Source of the DNA: an uncultured Sutterella sp.
Lineage (GTDB): Bacteria; Pseudomonadota; Gammaproteobacteria; Burkholderiales; Burkholderiaceae_F
Direction: 5' to 3'
DNA length: 64,000 nt
Assembly: GCA_900545335.1 (NCBI GenBank)
Contig: UQYP01000010.1
Span: 1 to 64,000, forward strand
Shown: one piece after another, positions 1-7,749 of the stretch
Layout of the letters: each line of letters begins with the position of its first letter
How positions within the stretch are numbered: position 1 is the first letter of the stretch
Notes under the pieces: generated by a model
The model's database searches: none
Told to the model about the DNA's origin: nothing
What the model saw: only the letters and a program-made list of their open reading frames with translations
Program-made: the position numbers and the translations under genes

Positions 1-69
1 AGTGATCATCGGCGAGAGCCGATGACACAGTAGGGAATCCTCGCCGTTCACGGCGAGGAGGATGTCAAG
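1..69 (+). mobile_element. Right end of a TnpB-encoding IS (IS605/IS607 type)
   Basis: The first 33 bases read in frame as a short polar peptide ending ...REPMTQ and a stop, which fits the C-terminal tail of a TnpB. Directly after it lies a perfect 8-bp hairpin (CCTCGCCG at 39-46, TTCA loop, CGGCGAGG at 51-58), preceded by GAATC and followed by GAGGATGTCAA. This arrangement is typical of the right end of IS605/IS607-type elements, where the hairpin is also the 3' part of the TnpB guide RNA (omegaRNA). The element body lies outside the window, so IS family and completeness cannot be judged. It may be a second copy of the element at 62.3-64 kb, but the corresponding end of that copy is not visible here. 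Confidence 0.7.
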
Positions 70-171
70 TAACAGGTGGTTACGTAACGTATATTACGAG
101 AAATAAGTTTGAAGAATCTTTAATTATTTTAGTACTCGAATTTAGTTGAGCAGAGATTACATTTCGAGCAG

Positions 172-200
172 GTAGAGGAAAAAACAATCGCTTCCTCTAC
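172..200. repeat. Inverted repeat upstream of polA
   Basis: GTAGAGGAA (172-180) and TTCCTCTAC (192-200) form a perfect 9-bp stem with an 11-base loop, 35 bases before the polA start. No T-run follows, so it is not a typical terminator. A second, shorter palindrome, GTTACGTAAC, lies near 79-88. Both sit between the IS right end and polA. They may be part of the original polA promoter region; the role is unknown. Confidence 0.5.
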
Positions 201-235
201 AATGACTACTGTTTATTTTGTCGGGATTGTGAGTC

Positions 236-2989
236 ATGAAAACAGTTTTATTAGTCGACGGATCCAATTTTCTTTATCGAGCTTTTCACGGGCTGCCTGA
301 TTTGCGTACGAGCGCAGGCGAGCCCACCGGGGCTATCAAGGGCTTTGCCAATATGCTCAAGATGATTCGCTCGATGATAAAACCGGATTACGCAGCCTGT
401 GTTTTTGATGCGCACGGCGGAACATTCAGAGATGAAATCTACAGTGACTACAAAGCTAACCGCCCTCCCATGCCCGAGGACTTGGCAAGTCAGGTTGAGC
501 CCATTTTCTCGATGGTCAAAGCTCAGGGGTGGCCCTTTTTGCAGGTACCGGGCATTGAAGCTGATGATGTGATCGGAACGCTTGCCAAACAGGCCGAGAG
601 CAAAGGCTTTAAGGTCTTTATCGCGACGGGCGACAAGGATATGAGTCAGCTTGTGACCGATCTGGTCTTTATTCTCAACACGATGACCCGTCAGATTTTG
701 GATGCTGAAGATGTTAAAGAGAAATACGGTGTGGCGCCTGACCGCATTATTGATTACCTCTCATTGATGGGCGATGCTGTTGACAATGTGCCGGGCATTA
801 CTAAGTGCGGTCCGAAAACAGCCGCCAAATGGGTTAATGACTTCGGAAGCCTCGATGAAATTGTCCGTCGAGCAGATGAGGTTAAGGGCAAAGCCGGAGA
901 ATACTTAAGAGAGGGATTGGCCTTTTTGCCGACAGCCAAAGCACTCGTGACGATCAAAACTGATGCGGATCTCTCGGCCTACGTGAAAGACTCAGATATT
1001 TGTTCGCTTACATTTAATGATGAGGATTCTGACTTTTTGGCGCAGTTTTATGCCCGCTGGGAAATGCAGCAAAGTAAAAAGGCAGTCCAAAAACGTGTCT
1101 CGACCAAAACAGAAACCAAGAAACCTGAGGTTGTAACAGGCGATCTTTTTGCGAGCATCCCTGATGAACCTGAAGAAAAGCCTGTCGAGAAGAAAGAAGC
1201 CGAAGTGAGCATTGTGCAAGACGGTAAAGCATTAAAAGAGCTTGCTCAAAAACTTCACGATACTGAAGAGATCGTTGCCTTTAGTCTTTTGTGCGATCCC
1301 TCAGACGGAATGCATGCAACTTTGAGCGGTGCAGCTTTCTTGATTGAAGGAACTTCGTTTTATGTCCCGGTTGGTCAAAAAGGGATTAACGCAAGCCTTT
1401 TCAAAGAAGTTTTAGGCGCCTGGTTTGCCTCTGATCACCCGAAAGTGAGTGAGCAGTGCAAATACGCCCGCCACGCTTTGGCTAATATCGGCATTGAACT
1501 CAATCGCTTTACCGAAGACGTAACGCTATTGAGTTACGTCATCGAAGCTCACATGAAGCATGAGCTTTCCAATTTAGCTCTGCGTTGGCTCAAAGAAGAT
1601 ATCCCGGCTCTTGAAGATTTAATCGGTAAGGGGGCTAAACAGATTCCGTGTCAAACGGTTGATGTTGAGGCGGCGGCCCGATTTTGTGCAGTCCGCGCTC
1701 AGGCCGTAAGCGACGTATTTAAACTGCTGCGGGCCCGAGTCAATGCCGATGAAGGACTGAAGTCTATCTACGAAACGGTGGAGCTTCCTACACAAAACGT
1801 GCTCTTTATTATGGAGCGCAACGGTGTGCTCATTGACTCCATGCGGCTTGGAGCACAAAGCGATGCCTTGGGTGATGAGATTGTGAAGCTTGAAGAAGCC
1901 TGCTGCAAAATGGCGGGCGAGCGTTTCAATGTCGCGAGCCCCAAACAGCTTTCGCACATTCTTTTTGAGGTGCTCGAGATTCCTGTGCCGCCGAAAACCA
2001 AAAAGACAGCCACGGGCGGCTACAGCACCAATGAAGAAGTACTGCAGCAGCTGGCACTGGATTATCCGTTGCCCAAGGCTATTTTGGAGTACCGCAGGTT
2101 AAGTAAATTAAAGAGCACTTATACCGATAAACTCCCGATGATGATTTTCCCCAAGACGGGACGCGTACATACGACGTTTGGGCAAACAACTGCCGTAACA
2201 GGGCGCTTGGCTTCAAGCGATCCCAATTTGCAGAATATCCCGGTGAGAACCGGAGAAGGGCGCCGGGTGCGCGAGGCTTTTGTAGCTCCGAGCGGCAGCT
2301 TCATCGTTTCGGCTGACTACTCTCAGATTGAATTGCGCATTATGGCGCACCTCTCAGCCGATGCGGGACTTTTAGACGCTTTCCATAAGGGCTTGGACAT
2401 TCACCGGGCCACGGCTTCGGAAGTGTTCGGCGTCGCACTGGACAAAGTATCTCCCGATCAGAGGCGCACTGCCAAGGTGATTAACTTCGGTTTGATATAC
2501 GGAATGAGTGCGTTTGGTTTGGCTCAAAACCTGGGCATTGAGCCACAGGCCGCAAGAAACTATATTGAACGCTACTTTGCCCGCTATCCCGGCGTGAAAG
2601 CCTATATGGAAAAAACGCGTGCTTTGGCTCATGAACAAGGCTTTGTTCAGACCGCTTTCGGCAGACGCCTTTGGCTGCCCGATATTCAGAGTTCCAGAGC
2701 GCCCGTGCGTGCCGCCGCTGAGCGTGCCGCCATTAATGCACCGATGCAGGGAACAGCGGCCGACTTAATTAAAAAGGCGATGATTGCCGTTCAAGCTTGG
2801 ATCGAAGAGCGGGGACTGAAGACTAAGCTTGTGCTTCAGGTGCACGATGAATTGGTGCTGGAAGTACCTGAAGCAGAGCTTGAGGAAGTAAAAGAGACAT
2901 TACCCAAACTCATGCAAAATGTCGCCTCTTTAACCGTGCCTTTAATCGCAGAGGTCGGAAGCGGCGACAGTTGGGAGTCGGCACACTAA
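236..2989 (+). CDS. polA: DNA polymerase I, proofreading domain apparently inactive
   Basis: A 917-residue family A DNA polymerase for Okazaki fragment maturation and excision repair. The N-terminal 5'-nuclease starts with VDGSNFLYRAF and carries the usual acidic residues. The C-terminal polymerase domain has all motifs: A (DYSQIELR), B (RRTAKVINFGLIYGMS) and C (VHDELVLE). The middle 3'-5' exonuclease domain is recognisable by length but lacks the catalytic carboxylates of E. coli Pol I: Ser350 and Leu352 stand for Asp355 and Glu357, Ala411 for Asp424, and Arg487 for Asp501. Proofreading is therefore predicted to be absent, as in Taq polymerase. The ATG is preceded only by a weak ribosome binding site. 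A bidirectional terminator follows the stop. Confidence 0.97.
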   Translation: MKTVLLVDGSNFLYRAFHGLPDLRTSAGEPTGAIKGFANMLKMIRSMIKPDYAACVFDAHGGTFRDEIYSDYKANRPPMPEDLASQVEPIFSMVKAQGWPFLQVPGIEADDVIGTLAKQAESKGFKVFIATGDKDMSQLVTDLVFILNTMTRQILDAEDVKEKYGVAPDRIIDYLSLMGDAVDNVPGITKCGPKTAAKWVNDFGSLDEIVRRADEVKGKAGEYLREGLAFLPTAKALVTIKTDADLSAYVKDSDICSLTFNDEDSDFLAQFYARWEMQQSKKAVQKRVSTKTETKKPEVVTGDLFASIPDEPEEKPVEKKEAEVSIVQDGKALKELAQKLHDTEEIVAFSLLCDPSDGMHATLSGAAFLIEGTSFYVPVGQKGINASLFKEVLGAWFASDHPKVSEQCKYARHALANIGIELNRFTEDVTLLSYVIEAHMKHELSNLALRWLKEDIPALEDLIGKGAKQIPCQTVDVEAAARFCAVRAQAVSDVFKLLRARVNADEGLKSIYETVELPTQNVLFIMERNGVLIDSMRLGAQSDALGDEIVKLEEACCKMAGERFNVASPKQLSHILFEVLEIPVPPKTKKTATGGYSTNEEVLQQLALDYPLPKAILEYRRLSKLKSTYTDKLPMMIFPKTGRVHTTFGQTTAVTGRLASSDPNLQNIPVRTGEGRRVREAFVAPSGSFIVSADYSQIELRIMAHLSADAGLLDAFHKGLDIHRATASEVFGVALDKVSPDQRRTAKVINFGLIYGMSAFGLAQNLGIEPQAARNYIERYFARYPGVKAYMEKTRALAHEQGFVQTAFGRRLWLPDIQSSRAPVRAAAERAAINAPMQGTAADLIKKAMIAVQAWIEERGLKTKLVLQVHDELVLEVPEAELEEVKETLPKLMQNVASLTVPLIAEVGSGDSWESAH

Positions 2990-2993
2990 AGAA

Positions 2994-3027
2994 AAAAGCC
3001 TTCGGTTTTAACTTTCCGAAGGCTTTT
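2994..3027. terminator. Bidirectional terminator between polA and the META gene
   Basis: AAAAGCCTTCGG (2994-3005) pairs perfectly with CCGAAGGCTTTT (3016-3027). With A-rich and T-rich flanks it can end transcription on both strands between the two convergent genes. Confidence 0.85.
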
Positions 3028-3029
3028 GA

Positions 3030-3494
3030 CTATTGGCACTGACCGGCTTTTTCAGGCTCATACTGTGCGAGAAGCTGTCCTTTTTCGTCCCAGAACATCA
3101 GCCCTTTATCGTTCTGAGTCAGGTATCGGGTGCTTTGCAGGACATTTAAGAGTTTGCCTTCAAGCTTCATCTGATCCGGGGAACACATTCTGCGGGTGGT
3201 AGCAGCCGGTGCAAATGAGAAGTTCTTGCCCTCAAGCGTATAAGTGGTATTAAAGAGATTGCAGCCTAGGTTGCCTGAGACGCGAGTCTTATCCAGGAAG
3301 TCCATCACAGGGGGCAGATTTTCACAGTTTTCACCTTCTTTTGCAGAGGCGGGTTCACTGCTTACCAATTGCCAAGACGTGCCTTCAAGACTTTTAACCG
3401 GATTACCGACCAAATTATCGGCCGGGCTTTTTTCTGTACATCCTGTCAACGCCATAACAAAGGCTCCTAAAAGGGCAATGAAAGATTTTTGCAT
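3030..3494 (-). CDS. META/HslJ-domain lipoprotein
   Basis: A 154-residue predicted lipoprotein. The first 19 residues form a signal peptide ending in the lipobox LTGC, so the mature protein should start at the cysteine and be lipid-anchored, probably in the outer membrane. The rest resembles the META domain of HslJ: a SLEGTSWQLVS start, a central GNLGCNLFNTTYTL stretch and a TRRMC motif. HslJ-type proteins are linked to heat-shock and novobiocin tolerance in E. coli, but their biochemical role is unknown. It stands alone, convergent with polA. Confidence 0.8.
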   Translation of the reverse strand: MQKSFIALLGAFVMALTGCTEKSPADNLVGNPVKSLEGTSWQLVSSEPASAKEGENCENLPPVMDFLDKTRVSGNLGCNLFNTTYTLEGKNFSFAPAATTRRMCSPDQMKLEGKLLNVLQSTRYLTQNDKGLMFWDEKGQLLAQYEPEKAGQCQ

Positions 3495-3833
3495 GATGGG
3501 TATTCCTATAAAACATCAGTGCTGATCGTAGACGAAAGTGTTGAAGCTCTCCAGTGATTTTTCAACTTGTTGCGATTTGGTCAAAAAAACGGCTAGGGAT
3601 TTTGTTCAAAGCCCTAGCCAAACTCTCTCTCTTCTCTTGTTCCGGAGGACCAGCTCTGCTTGTCTCTCACGGCTCTAACTTTACAGGTCCTTCGTTCAAA
3701 ATACCGATTCAAAATGTATGTGCTCGCAACTAAATATTTCAGAGCAGAGGAACTTTCATCGGTAAATTTTTGGTAACTCCTTTAAAAACAAATAATTAAC
3801 TGTTTTTAACAAAGCTGTCATTTTTGCATATTG
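3495..3833 (-). other. Gene-free stretch, possible long 3' UTR or small RNA
   Basis: No protein gene is visible. On the minus strand a strong terminator (3583-3619) lies more than 200 bases downstream of the DMT transporter stop, so the interval is either an unusually long 3' UTR or encodes a small RNA ending at that terminator. I found no convincing sigma-70 promoter inside it. The part next to 3495 holds the META gene promoter region. Confidence 0.35.
3583..3619 (-). terminator. Rho-independent terminator, minus strand
   Basis: On the minus strand GGCTAGGG (3619-3612) pairs with CCCTAGCC (3598-3591), with extra TTT/AAA pairing inside the loop, and is followed after one base by seven T residues (3589-3583). 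Confidence 0.85.
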
Positions 3834-4700
3834 TTAATTTTTCTTCTGATTTCTGCGAGTGAGCATCGTGGCGCAGACACCCGAGACCATGATAACCAGG
3901 ATGCCGATTTCGGTGACAAGGGTAAGTTCGTCCGCAAAGAAGAACCATCCCATGAGTTCAGCCATGATGATGGCTGAAAACTGCAGACATGAACTTAAAA
4001 GCAAATTGCCTTGGCCGAAAGCAAGGGTGAGCGAGCATTGTGCGAAAGTTGCACACAAAGCAATACCGATCAGATAAATAACATTGTCACTTGTAATGGC
4101 AGAGAGACCGCCTTCAAAGAAAAGATTACCGAGAAGCCCGTAAACCGTACCGAAAACGGTGAAATAAAAAACGATACGCCAGGAAGGCTCTTTAAGCTGC
4201 CCGAGTTCTTTGATTTGCCAATAGGCGACGCTGCCTAAAAAGCCGGAAGCTAATGCCAAAAGGGCACCCAATGTTTCGCCCGAAGAAAACGATGGTCTCA
4301 GAACCAGGCAGACGCCGCAGAACCCTAAAAGAATGCATCCCAGAAGTCCCCATGGCATCGGCTGTCTGCGTATGAGCAGGAAAAACACCATGAATGAGGA
4401 CATGAATAAGGGAGAGGTGTAATTGAGCGTCATGGAAGTGCCCACCGGGAGCATCGTGAGCGACAAAAACCAAAGCGACATCGAAACCGTACCGATGAAG
4501 CTGCGCTTAAAGTGACCGAAAAGATGAGGAGTGACAATCGTGTAGCCTTTGGCTCTCACAAAGCTGTAGAGCAGAATTACACCGGCAAGCGAGCGGTAGA
4601 AAATAAGTTCAAACGTGCCGAAATCATCGGCGCCCATTTTGACAAATACGGCCATGAGCGAAAAGAAAAACGAGGCCGACAGCATCCAGAGGGATTTCAT
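3834..4700 (-). CDS. EamA/DMT family transporter
   Basis: A 288-residue inner-membrane protein with about ten hydrophobic segments arranged as two EamA repeats, the layout of drug/metabolite transporters. The first repeat starts MKSLWMLSASFFFSLMAVFVKMG and includes the conserved early Phe-Tyr-Arg stretch (IFYRSLAGVILL). The substrate cannot be told from sequence; such carriers export amino acids, nucleosides or other small metabolites. The gene lies downstream of the alpha/beta hydrolase on the same strand, separated from it by a large hairpin, and probably has its own promoter. Its 3' end runs into a long untranslated region. Confidence 0.85.
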   Translation of the reverse strand: MKSLWMLSASFFFSLMAVFVKMGADDFGTFELIFYRSLAGVILLYSFVRAKGYTIVTPHLFGHFKRSFIGTVSMSLWFLSLTMLPVGTSMTLNYTSPLFMSSFMVFFLLIRRQPMPWGLLGCILLGFCGVCLVLRPSFSSGETLGALLALASGFLGSVAYWQIKELGQLKEPSWRIVFYFTVFGTVYGLLGNLFFEGGLSAITSDNVIYLIGIALCATFAQCSLTLAFGQGNLLLSSCLQFSAIIMAELMGWFFFADELTLVTEIGILVIMVSGVCATMLTRRNQKKN

Positions 4701-4859
4701 AGTGATTTTTTGCAGATCAGACGATGGATTGTAGAGCTTGAAATTTTTTTATTCTCTCTGCGCATTTTTGGATGGGGAATGATACTTCAAAAAATGATTG
4801 GATGCGCAAAAGCACATGGACGGAAAGCAGCAGATATGGTTGTTTTGAGGAAAACAATA

Positions 4860-4914
4860 TTCCGACTTCTGACATCCTTTATGGCTCAATCTTAAAAGGA
4901 TGTCGAAGTCGGAA
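4860..4914. terminator. Long imperfect inverted repeat, likely terminator
   Basis: A stem of about 20 bp with a single bulge is formed by 4860-4880 (TTCCGACTTC, T, GACATCCTTT) and 4895-4914. It lies just downstream of the hydrolase stop at 4926, so it probably ends the MFS-hydrolase transcript. The exit side is T-rich but not a clean T-run. Confidence 0.6.
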
Positions 4915-4925
4915 TGGCTCTTTAA

Positions 4926-5750
4926 CTAAAGGTCATTGACAAAGTTTTCGACGTCAGTATTAAAAGTATCTGCCTCTTCCCAGAAAGAGTAGTGACCGGT
5001 ATTTTCATAGTAGGCAGTCTTCACATTGGGAATCAGAGTTGCATGCCGATCAGAGACGGTTTTTAAGACAATCTCGTCATTAATTCCGTGGATCAGCAAT
5101 GCAGGAACCTTAAAGGACTTCAAGATATCGTCATTTGAGGTTTTTCTCAATAAAATTCCCGCACGGGCAGCCGGTGCCGGATTTACGGACATGCCCAAGA
5201 ACCAATAAAAGTCATTAAGAGATAAAGGCCTGCAAGCACATAAGCGAACAAATTCAGCTACGGCGTCCAGTCCGGTTTGCATATCATTGGAGCACAAAGC
5301 CGTCCCCAACTTTTTATAACGTTCACCGATATCGTTTTCTCGTCCCGGCACGCCAAGTCTTGTGCTTGCATTAACGAAAATGATTCCGGCTAACTGATCC
5401 TGGCCAAAATGTCTGATGTAGTCAGAGATGATCATCCCGCCGAATGACCAACCGATCAGAACGACTTTCTTTACGTTGAGTGAATCAATTACCGCTTTTA
5501 AGTCTGTCGCCCAAGCTTCGCTTTTCTCATAATCGCCTTCGGGTCTGCCGGATAGCCCGTGCCCCCTGAGATCATAGCGGGCACAGAGATAGCGTTGGGC
5601 AATTGGAGAAGAAAATTGTTTGTCCCAAACACAATGAGAGTGTGACGTCCCGTGAATGAAAACAAGAGCTAAATCGGAGGTGACATTATTTCTTGAAACA
5701 TAAATAGGTACGTTATTAAAGCCTGAAACAAAGTAGGTTGTTTCTTTCAT
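4926..5750 (-). CDS. Alpha/beta hydrolase
   Basis: A 274-residue alpha/beta-hydrolase-fold enzyme, probably cytoplasmic because no signal peptide is present. The oxyanion motif is FIHGTSH, the nucleophile elbow is GWSFGG with the catalytic serine, the acid is probably the Asp in HGINDEIV, and the histidine lies in NTGHYSFWEE. The ATG at 5750 is chosen because GGGAGA stands six bases upstream; a TTG two codons earlier is possible. It lies 18 bases after the MFS carrier gene and is almost certainly co-transcribed with it. The substrate is unknown; an ester, lactone or C-C bond in the compound imported by the carrier is a reasonable guess. Confidence 0.85.
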   Translation of the reverse strand: MKETTYFVSGFNNVPIYVSRNNVTSDLALVFIHGTSHSHCVWDKQFSSPIAQRYLCARYDLRGHGLSGRPEGDYEKSEAWATDLKAVIDSLNVKKVVLIGWSFGGMIISDYIRHFGQDQLAGIIFVNASTRLGVPGRENDIGERYKKLGTALCSNDMQTGLDAVAEFVRLCACRPLSLNDFYWFLGMSVNPAPAARAGILLRKTSNDDILKSFKVPALLIHGINDEIVLKTVSDRHATLIPNVKTAYYENTGHYSFWEEADTFNTDVENFVNDL

Positions 5751-5768
5751 AATCAATCTCCCAATACC

Positions 5769-7082
5769 TTATGCATGCAGTCCTTCGCGTTTGACAAATA
5801 GGGCAACCATTAAAGAGCCCACAATGCCCAACCCTGCTCCGATATAGAAGGCAGCGTTAAAGGAGTCCATGTATTGGATAAAGTAACCGGTAGCCGCAGG
5901 AGCCAAAATGCCGGCCAAAGTTGAGATAAACTGAATGAATCCCGCCATGGAACCAACCTGATGCTGGGGAACAACGGCGATAATCAACGCCTGATATTGC
6001 CAGCTCGCCAGTAAAAAGAGCATGGCGACGGTGATGAGGAACGTTGAGAAGTAGACATCGGCGACATAAGCTGATGAAGCAAATGTCACAGCTGTCAGGA
6101 ACATTGATCCCGCAATAATCCACTTACGGGCGCTGACTTGGTCTCCATTTTGTGCTTTTTTCGTGAAATGGTCAGCAACAATAGCCCCGCCCATTAAACC
6201 GATTGTGGCGCCGACCCACGGCAGAGAGGCCAAGATACCCATGGCCGATAAACTGACACCGTGTTGTTGGGTAAGATAACTCGGGTACCAAGTTAAGACC
6301 AAAAAGAGAATCCAAGAGTAGGCGAAGTAGCAGACACAGATTCCGAGAATATAGGGGGTGCAAACGAGTTTCCAAATACCTTTTTTGCTGACTTCGGTTT
6401 GAGCAGAAGATTTTGTTTCTGAAACCGTTTCAGTTTGACCGCTTTGAATGTAAGCTAATTCAGCCTGATTGACTTTAGGATGGTCCTGCGGCTTTTCCGT
6501 CACCGTGTAATGCCAGGCGACAACCCAAACAAAGCCAATGGCACCCAAAATAAAGAAGCAGGCTCTCCAGCCGAACATTTGCATCAGCCACACAACAAAG
6601 GGAGTAGCCAACATCGGACCTACCGTGACGCCCAGCATGGCAAAAGACAGTGCTTTAGAAGCATCCGATTTTGGGAACCAGTTGGAAACTAATTTGGTGG
6701 TAGTGGCCGGTTGCGGACCTTCGCCCACCCCGAAGAGTAAGCGCGCGATCATAAAGGTGATGAAGTTCCAGCACAGTCCGGTGACTGCGACAAAACCTGA
6801 CCACACAGCCATCGAGAGGCTATAGGTGGTCTTTGCGCCTAATTTGTCATTGAGTATGCCTCCTAAGAAGGCGCACGGAGAGTACGTCCAGAAAAAGGCA
6901 CTCAAGATCAGACCCCACTCCATCGGAGAGAGGTGTAGCTCGGCCAAAATCAACGGTGCTGCAACCGAAATCAAGATTCTGTCCGCATAGTTAACCAACG
7001 AGGCCAGAAAACCCATGATAGCGACATGATGTCTGACCTTTGTTGGTTGTTCGTTATTTAAATTCGTCGATAGAGATGACAT
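5769..7082 (-). CDS. MFS transporter, anion:cation symporter type
   Basis: A 437-residue, 12-segment major facilitator. The N-terminal LVNYADRILISVAAPLI resembles the NYxDR signature of the ACS family, which takes up organic anions such as galactonate, glucarate or phthalate. The start at 7082 (MSSLSTN) is favoured over an upstream in-frame start because GAGGGG sits at the right distance. It forms an operon with the following hydrolase and is divergent from the lyase gene across a long region carrying repeated TTTGTATTA sites. The context suggests import of an organic acid for catabolism. The exact substrate is not visible. Confidence 0.85.
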   Translation of the reverse strand: MSSLSTNLNNEQPTKVRHHVAIMGFLASLVNYADRILISVAAPLILAELHLSPMEWGLILSAFFWTYSPCAFLGGILNDKLGAKTTYSLSMAVWSGFVAVTGLCWNFITFMIARLLFGVGEGPQPATTTKLVSNWFPKSDASKALSFAMLGVTVGPMLATPFVVWLMQMFGWRACFFILGAIGFVWVVAWHYTVTEKPQDHPKVNQAELAYIQSGQTETVSETKSSAQTEVSKKGIWKLVCTPYILGICVCYFAYSWILFLVLTWYPSYLTQQHGVSLSAMGILASLPWVGATIGLMGGAIVADHFTKKAQNGDQVSARKWIIAGSMFLTAVTFASSAYVADVYFSTFLITVAMLFLLASWQYQALIIAVVPQHQVGSMAGFIQFISTLAGILAPAATGYFIQYMDSFNAAFYIGAGLGIVGSLMVALFVKREGLHA

Positions 7083-7749
7083 ACAGATCCCCTCTAGTAC
7101 AAAAACTAAAAGTTTTTCTTTAGTGCCTAACGCTGGGAACAATCACGTCCCTAATTCCTTTAAGGCAACCTTGTTTTGATTTTATGAAGAGGCGGAATTT
7201 GCCAAATAGAACCAAATTGAATTTGCATTATCAAAAGTCAAAACAACTAGTTGGAGTTTAATAATTATTCTTTAAAAACAGGTAGATAGAATTTGTATTA
7301 ATATGGTTTTAATCTTGATGAAATAATACAAATCAGTAGATCGATTGATTTTTAAGAAGTTTTCAGTTTTTTTGTGTGTTTGGAAACTTTTTTGTCATAA
7401 GACAAAAGAGACTTCAGCGAAAGACTTCCTTATTCTCAGAAGAATTAAACGATGCTTTCAATAACAGCTGATTTGTATTACGAACATGAGCCCGAGTTAA
7501 GTTTGGGAAGTTATAAAGATCCTGTTTTTTCAGCCAAAAATCTATTTTGTATTATGAGTTAAAACAAAACTGATCAATAATACATTTCATATTTCATTGT
7601 ATTGTCAGAATATTTTTTCAATTGCTGTGAGTTTCTTTGATTTTAAGTAATACAAATCAAAAAGTTCTGACCATGTTTAAATGTTTTGGTTCATAGAATT
7701 TCTTATCACTGAATGCTCCTCCTACTTTAAAGCTCGGAGAAAATAGATT
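7083..7749. promoter_or_regulatory. Divergent control region with five TTTGTATTA sites
   Basis: A 667-base AT-rich region without a gene, between the MFS-hydrolase operon and the lyase-regulator operon. The 9-mer TTTGTATTA or its complement occurs exactly at 7292-7300, 7324-7332, 7472-7480, 7546-7554 and 7648-7656, with weaker copies at 7578-7586 and 7596-7604. Three sites share the longer form TGATTTGTATTA. HutC/UTRA-type GntR proteins often bind TTGTAT/ATACAA half sites, so the regulator at 9156 is the likely ligand. A separate inverted repeat TTTTGTC/GACAAAA lies at 7390-7407. Confidence 0.7.

Noticed and set aside
3600..3720. tRNA or 6S RNA gene
   Set aside because: No cloverleaf or T-arm, and no long 6S-like stem could be drawn.
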